Shown here one piece after another: positions 58,446-64,000 of a DNA stretch of 64,000 nucleotides (positions within the stretch are counted from its first letter, which is position 1; each line of letters opens with the position of its first letter). Under the pieces are notes generated by a model, which had not been told where the DNA came from, searched no databases, and was given only the letters and a program-made list of their open reading frames with translations. Location: positions 1 through 64,000 of the forward strand of contig NZ_QRCB01000017.1 in NCBI RefSeq assembly GCF_009833095.1. The letters are read 5' to 3'. Both the position numbers and the translations under genes were made by a program. The stretch comes from Nitrosomonas sp. JL21. GTDB lineage: Bacteria; Pseudomonadota; Gammaproteobacteria; Burkholderiales; Nitrosomonadaceae.

Positions 58446-59795
58446 TCAATCTGGATGCAATTTCCGGAAAATGTGCCGCAACCCTGTCACTACGAAAAAA
58501 ACGCTCAAAACTATCACCGGGATCGCCATGCCGGTCACCAACTCGACATCGAGATCATATCCTGCCGCCTTCAGGGCCTTCAGGCCGTACCCAAGTATAC
58601 CGAGCAGATAATAACTCAATACCACGACCGATAAACCTTCGACCGTCTCCTGCATGCGCAACTGCACATGCGCGCGATTGTCCATCGATTTCAGCAAATC
58701 GCGGATCTGGGCTTCCATCGATAAGTCGACGCGGGTGCGCAATAACGCCGAGGCACGCCCCAACCGCGTCGACAACGTTTCGAGTTTGGTATGAACCAGT
58801 TCGCACGTGCCCATCGCGGAAGACAGTCGCTGGATCATGAATTCCTGCAGCATTTGCAAGCCTTCGATCCGCTCTTCGCGCAGCTCGGTAATACGCAATT
58901 TGACAATATCGTAGTATGCCCGCGACGCATTGAAGCGATGGCTGGTTTGTGCCGACATCCGCTCAGTCTCAGCCGCCAGTCTCGTCAATTCCTCGAGCAG
59001 GTGCTGTTCATCTTCTATGCTGTTGGTTTCGACATTGCTGGCAATCAGCGCCGCCAGCCGTTGATCAGCCCGAGCCAATTGCGGAATGATCCTGCGGGTG
59101 ATCGGCAATGGCAGCATGGCCAGCATGCGGTAGGTTTCGATTTCCAGTAAACGCTGCACCAACCGCCCGACTTGGCGGCTGCGCAGATTCTCGTCATGAA
59201 TCAGAATGCGGCCGAAATTATCCTTGTGAATCTGGTTGTCGCTCCATACGCTGGCCGCCCCACCGGCCACTTTGGAACCGATGACTGTGCCGGAAGCAAA
59301 CAACGTCACCAGCTCATGCAAACTGCGCTTCGGCCGAGAACGGTCTTCCAGCGCAATATGCGTCGCCACCAATAATTCGCCCGGCAAGCGTGCGACCCAT
59401 TCCGCCGGCACATCGTCGATCGCGGGATGCTCAAATGGAACCTCAAAAGCCTTGGCGCGATAAACGGTATAGGTCGAATACTCAGTATGACGTTCCCAAC
59501 GCAAGCGGAATTCGCCAAAGTCGGCGCTGAAATCGCTCTCATGCGCGCTAGGCGGATCGACGCTATAGTGCGCGCATAATTCCCCGACCAACTGACGCTC
59601 CTGCTCAACCCGGTCGCGCTCGGACATCAATACCAGATGGGAAAGCTGGAAAGGAGGCGTCAATAACTCATAGGCGACCGAATTCAGTTCGGTATGTAAT
59701 TCGACTCTTTCCGGATATTCCGGCACCCGCAGCGACGGCTGCTGAGAAAATTGTTGCTCTGCCGACGATGCAGAGAATAACGTGCGCACATCCAT
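58446..59795 (-). CDS. DUF3422 family membrane protein
   Basis: From the ATG at 59795, which has AAGG eight bases upstream, the protein has 449 residues. It matches the DUF3422 pattern: an N-terminal domain (HTELNSVAYELLTPP, WERHTEYSTYTVYR), a long helical/coiled middle part, and two C-terminal membrane helices (LSVVVLSYYLLGILGYGL and AIPVIVLSVFFVV) with VVLSYY-GY typical of the family. The family's function is unknown; a cytoplasmic part with a C-terminal hairpin in the membrane is the likely topology. Confidence 0.92.
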   Translation of the reverse strand: MDVRTLFSASSAEQQFSQQPSLRVPEYPERVELHTELNSVAYELLTPPFQLSHLVLMSERDRVEQERQLVGELCAHYSVDPPSAHESDFSADFGEFRLRWERHTEYSTYTVYRAKAFEVPFEHPAIDDVPAEWVARLPGELLVATHIALEDRSRPKRSLHELVTLFASGTVIGSKVAGGAASVWSDNQIHKDNFGRILIHDENLRSRQVGRLVQRLLEIETYRMLAMLPLPITRRIIPQLARADQRLAALIASNVETNSIEDEQHLLEELTRLAAETERMSAQTSHRFNASRAYYDIVKLRITELREERIEGLQMLQEFMIQRLSSAMGTCELVHTKLETLSTRLGRASALLRTRVDLSMEAQIRDLLKSMDNRAHVQLRMQETVEGLSVVVLSYYLLGILGYGLKALKAAGYDLDVELVTGMAIPVIVLSVFFVVTGLRHIFRKLHPD

Positions 59796-60156
59796 AAACA
59801 TAACCTTAGTGAATTGAAAACGTGGTGTTATTGCATAATAAGGCAATGGCCAAACAGGACATAGCATACCGAATTAACATGACCTGCCGGTGAATCTTTT
59901 ATTACAACGCATGAACCTGAATAGCAGTATCAACACGAGCTTCAGGCAGGATTTTCCCGAAAACGATACTCGGCAAATCCTCGCCCAAACCGGTCAACAC
60001 ATGTTTTCCATCGTTGCGCCGAGCGCTTTGCCATCATCGCTACCCCGGCATTTTTTACTAGTACATTGATGAATGTTCTGTGTATCATCTTTCATGCGAT
60101 GCCCGACCTTGGCCGCACAATATGACCCAATTACTATACAAACACAGGGGAAAATC
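59796..60156. other. Intergenic region
   Basis: A 59-codon frame (59890-60069, GTG start) lacks a ribosome-binding site and family similarity, so I do not call it. The right end is the leader of the small membrane protein. Confidence 0.35.
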
Positions 60157-60618
60157 ATGGGTGCCATTTTTTTTTATATCTTCGTTTATTTCGTTGGATA
60201 CTACGGTTCCAACATTCTGAATATGCTCACCGTACGACCGCTGGTGAACAATCGTTATATGGCCGCATTAATGCCCGTTTACGGAATTGCCGCGATGCAT
60301 GCCTACATGATCGTCACCCGGCCATTGCCGGCAGGTGCTGACATCACGGTTGAATATGCATTGCTGGTGTTCGTCACGCTGCCGGTGGTGGTAGTGACGT
60401 TGGGCGCAACCTATTTCATGTGGAATAATAAACCCAAGCAGGACGAACAAGTGGAACATTCGCCCGCTCGACCTGATCACTTTCCGACTGAAGCGCTTAA
60501 CCGCGAAACGCCATTATCCGGCACACACGCTCAGCCTGGAAGTAGTGAATCAGCCAATGCATCAACTACTCCTGCGGCTGATACCGCAGAGAAATCCGGC
60601 GACACCAAACCTCATTGA
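60157..60618 (+). CDS. Small membrane protein with acidic/Ser-rich tail
   Basis: From the ATG at 60157, which has AGGGG six bases upstream, the protein has 153 residues. It has about three membrane helices (about 3-22, 37-55 and 70-90) and then a soluble tail of about 60 polar residues (Pro, Ser, Thr, Glu). I do not recognise a family. A longer frame starting at 60073 has no ribosome-binding site. Confidence 0.65.
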   Translation: MGAIFFYIFVYFVGYYGSNILNMLTVRPLVNNRYMAALMPVYGIAAMHAYMIVTRPLPAGADITVEYALLVFVTLPVVVVTLGATYFMWNNKPKQDEQVEHSPARPDHFPTEALNRETPLSGTHAQPGSSESANASTTPAADTAEKSGDTKPH

Positions 60619-60688
60619 TAAATTTCTGAAAAACTCCTGCGTTCGGTCATTGGCTGCTGCAAAACTTCCCTGACTGCGCCGAACAGGA

Positions 60689-60740
60689 AAAAACACGTTT
60701 CAACCAGAATTCCGCTTGCAGGCTGAATCCGGTTGAAACG
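60689..60740 (-). terminator. Intrinsic terminator of the thioesterase gene
   Basis: On the minus strand CGTTTCAACC (60740..60731) pairs with GGTTGAAACG (60705..60696), with further imperfect pairing inside. A T-rich tract (GTGTTTTTT) follows at 60695..60689. It lies about 100 bases after the thioesterase stop codon. Confidence 0.6.
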
Positions 60741-60837
60741 GTGCTACTCAGAAACAGCAAAAAAACCTCATCAACACAGAAAGCCGTATTGTTCCCTCAC
60801 AAAGTGAAGCAAACGATGATTGAGGTTTACGAATTGG

Positions 60838-61311
60838 TCAGGGTCTATCAACCATGACATGCTCTTTTTGTGCGCTCAACGTGCCATGATCAATGATTGC
60901 CAGCGTCAAACGGGAAATCGCGACCCGCTTGCCTGTGGCTTCCTCGATGATATCCGTTTGCCAGACCTGCGTGCGGCGGCCGGTATGGAGCGGGGTGCAG
61001 ATGCCAATGACATGGCCTTTGGTCACTGCCCGGATATGGTTGATGTTGAGTTCCAGCCCCACCGCGCGGTAGTGTTCCGGATCGATCGTCATCCAACCCG
61101 ACACGCTGCCCAGCGTTTCCGATAATACGCAACTGGCGCCGCCATGGAGGATGCCGAACGGTTGCGTCGTGCGCTTGTCCACCGGCATTCTCCCCTTCAG
61201 ATAATCCGGCCCCAGTTCTATGAACTGGATACCGATATGTTCTCCCATATTTGCATTCCGCAAACCTTCCAAATAATCGATCGTATAATCTTTAAACCAT
61301 ACTGAACTCAT
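60838..61311 (-). CDS. Hotdog-fold thioesterase (PaaI/YdiI-like)
   Basis: The 157-residue protein has the hotdog motif QPFGILHGGASCVLSETLGS (residues about 50-69), where the HGG and glutamate positions form the acyl-CoA thioesterase active site of the PaaI/YdiI group, and LNINHIRAVTKGHVIG later. Relatives hydrolyse aromatic or 1,4-dihydroxynaphthoyl-CoA thioesters. AGAGGA lies eight bases before the ATG. A thiolase gene is upstream on the same strand, so a role in fatty- or aromatic-acyl-CoA turnover is possible. Confidence 0.9.
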   Translation of the reverse strand: MSSVWFKDYTIDYLEGLRNANMGEHIGIQFIELGPDYLKGRMPVDKRTTQPFGILHGGASCVLSETLGSVSGWMTIDPEHYRAVGLELNINHIRAVTKGHVIGICTPLHTGRRTQVWQTDIIEEATGKRVAISRLTLAIIDHGTLSAQKEHVMVDRP

Positions 61312-61735
61312 AGCCCATTCCTCTCGTAATCATTGTCCTCTACAGTGACTGGATAACTGCTGGTTGTCCTCAGCGATGTCAATTGTGAGATCCGAATTAT
61401 AGTGCAATGAAGGGGCTTGGCGAACTGCTGGAATACCTACGATACGGTAATGGAGGAAAACATGACGCGAAAATTTTATTCTTCAACTTTTGTACCAATT
61501 GATCTCGCCACATCGCAACGATAAAAACCATCCAGACCAATCTCATCGCTTACCGGTAACAGACGGTAACAGAGTGAATCATCTGGAAAACCATCACGGC
61601 AAAATAGGATGTTTCAATCCAGAGCACATTGGAAGTTATCGATTCTCAATCGAGGATGGGTTTAGACAAAAGTAGTTGACGCGAATGAGTAGAATTTGCT
61701 CTCAGCAAACATTCCCACTCACGAACGATAGATTT
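61312..61735. other. Intergenic region between thiolase and thioesterase
   Basis: A 20-codon frame at 61462-61524 on the plus strand has a strong ribosome-binding site (GGAGG) but ends at once; it could be a remnant or a chance. GGTAACAGA occurs twice in a row near 61555. No gene is called. Confidence 0.4.
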
Positions 61736-62935
61736 TTACAACGCCTCAAACACGCCCGCAGCACCCATGCCGCTGCCGACGCACATGGTGACCATACCGT
61801 ATTTCTGGTGGTGCCGCCGCAGTCCGTGCAGCAGTGTCGCGACACGGATCGAACCGGTGGCCCCCAAAGGGTGACCCAGCGCGATGGCGCCGCCCAGCGG
61901 ATTCACTTTGGCGCGATCCAGTCCAAGGTCGCGAATCACGGCCAGGCTTTGCGCTGCGAATGCCTCATTCAGTTCGATCCAGTCGAGGTCATTCTGTTTG
62001 ATGCCGGTCTGTGCTAATACCTTCGGAATCGCTTTGATCGGGCCAACGCCCATGATTTCAGGCGGCACACCGATCACCGAGTAGCCGATGAACCGTCCGA
62101 GCGGTGACAGGTTATAGCGTTTCATTGCCGCTTCGCTCATCAGCACGACAGCACCCGCGCCATCGGACATCTGCGAGCTATTGCCGGCGGTCACCGATCC
62201 TTTGGCGGCAAATACCGGTTTCAATTTCGCCAGTACTTCCAGACTGGTATCGGCTCGCGGCCCTTCATCAGTACCCTTCACGACGATTTCTTCCCGCACG
62301 GCATGCGCCGCCAGGTCGGGATGCTTCTCATCCACCGGATACGGTGTGATTTCCTGCTTGAATTCTCCCGTTTCGATCGCTTTCATCGCGCGCTGATGAC
62401 TGGTCAACGCAAACTCATCCTGATCTTCGCGCGAGACATGCCATTGTTCTGCCACTTTCTCGGCCGTCATTCCCATGCCATACGCGATGGCGACATTTTC
62501 TTCATGCTCGAACATCGCCGGATTCATCGATACTTTGTTCCCCATCATCGGCACCATGCTCATGCTCTCGGTGCCAGCGGCGATCATCACATCCGCTTCA
62601 CCGAGACGAATACGGTCCGCCGCCAACGCCACCGATTGCAATCCGGACGCACAGAAGCGGTTGATCGTCATACCCGGCACATTGTTCGGAAAACCTGCCA
62701 ATAACAGAGCCACACGGGCAACGTTGATGCCCTGTTCCGCTTCCGGCATGGCGCAACCGACGATCACGTCTTCAATTGCTGCGGCATCGAGTCCTTCGCA
62801 TTGCTTCATCACGGCCTGCAGCACATGCACCAGCATGTCGTCCGGACGCACATGCTTGAACATGCCGCGCGGCGCTTTGCCCACCGGCGTGCGCGTAGCA
62901 GCGACAATATAGGCTTCTTGAGTTTGCTTGGTCAT
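61736..62935 (-). CDS. fadA: Acetyl-CoA acyltransferase (3-ketoacyl-CoA thiolase)
   Basis: The enzyme cleaves 3-ketoacyl-CoA in beta-oxidation (or condenses acetyl-CoA). The 399-residue protein has the acylated cysteine in [11 protein letters not shown] near residue 92, the histidine in GHPLGATG near 353, and the second cysteine in [10 protein letters not shown] near 385. GGAG precedes the ATG. It lies 51 bases after the fused dehydrogenase/hydratase gene, as in fadN-fadA-type operons, so both probably act together in fatty acid oxidation. Confidence 0.96.
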   Translation of the reverse strand: MTKQTQEAYIVAATRTPVGKAPRGMFKHVRPDDMLVHVLQAVMKQCEGLDAAAIEDVIVGCAMPEAEQGINVARVALLLAGFPNNVPGMTINRFCASGLQSVALAADRIRLGEADVMIAAGTESMSMVPMMGNKVSMNPAMFEHEENVAIAYGMGMTAEKVAEQWHVSREDQDEFALTSHQRAMKAIETGEFKQEITPYPVDEKHPDLAAHAVREEIVVKGTDEGPRADTSLEVLAKLKPVFAAKGSVTAGNSSQMSDGAGAVVLMSEAAMKRYNLSPLGRFIGYSVIGVPPEIMGVGPIKAIPKVLAQTGIKQNDLDWIELNEAFAAQSLAVIRDLGLDRAKVNPLGGAIALGHPLGATGSIRVATLLHGLRRHHQKYGMVTMCVGSGMGAAGVFEAL

Positions 62936-62986
62936 AGATTTCTCCGTGTATCGTCGATTTTGGATGCCTGTTCGGATGTGGATTTA

Positions 62987-64000
62987 TCAGTTTCTCAACG
63001 GCTTGCCGGTTTTCAAGGTATATTCGATACGCGCCTGGGTTTTTTCGGTAGCGATCAGTTCCATGAACGCGGCACGTTCCAACTCCAGGAACCAATCTTC
63101 ATCGACCAGGCTGCCGGGCGTCAAATCGCCACCGCACATCACATGCGCCACTTTATTGCCAATCAGGAAATCATGTTCGGAAATGAATCCACCTTCCCGC
63201 AAATTGACCAATTGGCTCTCGATCGTCGCAATCCCGGCGTCGCCTGCGACCGGAATCTCGCGCGTGCGCAGCGGCGGGCGATAACCTCTTTCAGCCAGCG
63301 CCAGTGCCTGAGCCTTGGCCACATACAGCAACTCAAACCGATGCATCACGATGATGTCGGCTGGCCGCAAATAACCGAATTCCTTCGCTTGCTCTGCGCT
63401 TTTGGCCAGCTCGGCCATCGCCACGGTCTGGAAATAATGCTTCAGTTGCGGGAAAGGATCGCCGTCGATGGTATTCTGTGCCGCGCGCATCGCGAATTCC
63501 TTGCAGCCCCCGCCCGCTGGCAGCAAGCCCACGCCCGTTTCCACCAAGCCGATGTAACTCTCCAACGTCGCGACCGCACGGTCGCAATGCATCACGAATT
63601 CGCATCCGCCGCCCAGCGCCAAGCCATCCACGGCGGCGACGGTGGGAATCATCGAATAACGTAACGCCTGCGAAGTCTGCTGGAACACCTTGATCATGCC
63701 GTCGACTTCGGCCAGTTTCTTGGCCATCAGCGCATCGGCCAAATCGAGTTCGCGCGCAACCTGCAACACGGTAGCCTGAGCCGATTTCTTGAATTTTCTC
63801 AGGAAAGACTGCAAGGGCGAAGGTTTGGAGGGCGCAGCCGGTGCACTACCGTGCTGAGCAGCCGATTTGGGCCGTTCCGTCGCCTTTTGTAAATTGGCGC
63901 CCGCCGAAAACGGCGGTTCAGTCTGCCAGATTACGAGCGCGCGCCAATGCCGTTCAGCTTCCTGAATAGCGTGTTGCACACCTTCCAGCACGTCGATGCC
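62987..64000 (-). CDS. 3-hydroxyacyl-CoA dehydrogenase/enoyl-CoA hydratase fusion, 3' part
   Basis: The gene runs off the right edge; only the C-terminal 337 residues are here. They hold a crotonase-type domain: PPFSAGANLQKA near the left of the domain, AAVDGLALGGGCEFVMHCDRAVA for the oxyanion hole, and YIGLVETGVGLLPAGGG with the catalytic glutamate. In the FadN type of fused beta-oxidation enzyme the hydratase lies at the C-terminus, behind the dehydrogenase part, which fits. The thiolase gene follows 51 bases downstream, so this is a beta-oxidation operon. Confidence 0.9.
   Translation of the reverse strand, partial: GIDVLEGVQHAIQEAERHWRALVIWQTEPPFSAGANLQKATERPKSAAQHGSAPAAPSKPSPLQSFLRKFKKSAQATVLQVARELDLADALMAKKLAEVDGMIKVFQQTSQALRYSMIPTVAAVDGLALGGGCEFVMHCDRAVATLESYIGLVETGVGLLPAGGGCKEFAMRAAQNTIDGDPFPQLKHYFQTVAMAELAKSAEQAKEFGYLRPADIIVMHRFELLYVAKAQALALAERGYRPPLRTREIPVAGDAGIATIESQLVNLREGGFISEHDFLIGNKVAHVMCGGDLTPGSLVDEDWFLELERAAFMELIATEKTQARIEYTLKTGKPLRN

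Noticed and set aside
59890-60069. 59-codon frame with GTG start
   Set aside because: No ribosome-binding site and no similarity seen; likely chance.
61462-61524. 20-codon frame behind a strong GGAGG site
   Set aside because: Too short to support a product; noted in the intergenic entry as a possible remnant only.
62801-63664. 287-residue open frame across thiolase and hydratase genes
   Set aside because: It is antisense to two well-supported beta-oxidation genes and their spacer.

Overview
The window looks like chromosomal DNA of a betaproteobacterium, most probably of the Nitrosomonas/Nitrosospira group. This is inferred from three things: housekeeping proteins of betaproteobacterial type, a gyrA-serC-pheA-hisC-tyrA block, and a dihydrolipoamide dehydrogenase that carries its own lipoyl domain. 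No ammonia-oxidation gene or 16S rRNA lies in the window, so the genus is not proven. Coding density is high and the base composition is mixed. I see no insertion sequence, prophage, CRISPR array, tRNA or rRNA.

Layout. 1-3.3 kb: leftward str operon (rpsL-rpsG-fusA-tuf) behind a near-consensus sigma70 promoter. 3.3-7.3 kb: leftward arginine genes argD-argF-argG followed by a YajQ-family gene. 7.5-7.7 kb: a structured RNA candidate resembling 6S RNA. 7.7-15.9 kb: rightward gyrA-serC-serA-pheA-hisC-tyrA supraoperon (topology, serine, aromatic amino acids, histidine). 16-20.6 kb: an orphan FecR-domain protein, then two cheW-chemoreceptor pairs, of which the second receptor has decayed to a short pseudogene. 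21-27.3 kb: VOC protein, M48 lipoprotein protease, dodecin, and a leuS-lptE-holA run; LeuRS carries an unusual glycine-rich insert. 27.3-32 kb: PhoD-like phosphoesterase and a group of small accessory genes (PhnB-like, lipoprotein, GFA-type, hypothetical, FecR-domain lipoprotein). 32-35.3 kb: proA and lpdA. 35.3-39.2 kb: a tightly coupled operon of a lipoprotein retropepsin-like protease, an inactive-transglutaminase/7TM membrane protein and a RimK-type ATP-grasp ligase. This is the most interesting system in the window. 39.4-44.4 kb: a His-rich Spy/CpxP-like protein, a small secreted protein, a Hpt-REC-REC-GGDEF regulator, an alpha/beta hydrolase and a universal stress protein. 44.4-46.3 kb: bamD and rluD, divergent with abutting start codons. 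46.4-53.3 kb: outer-membrane beta-barrel, YchJ-like protein, an unrecognised secreted protein, greB, an SMR transporter, hydroxypyruvate reductase-like dehydrogenase and an unrecognised lipoprotein. 53.3-56.6 kb: a five-PAS GGDEF-EAL protein. 57-64 kb: sdaA, a DUF3422 membrane protein, a small membrane protein, a hotdog thioesterase, a thiolase, and the 3' half of a fused 3-hydroxyacyl-CoA dehydrogenase/enoyl-CoA hydratase.

Together the genes cover translation, arginine/proline/serine/aromatic amino acid synthesis and serine breakdown, envelope assembly (LptE, BamD, porin), c-di-GMP and chemotaxis signalling, and fatty-acid oxidation. Start codons were moved from the longest open frame wherever a ribosome-binding site, signal peptide or family N-terminus argued for an internal start; each case is noted.
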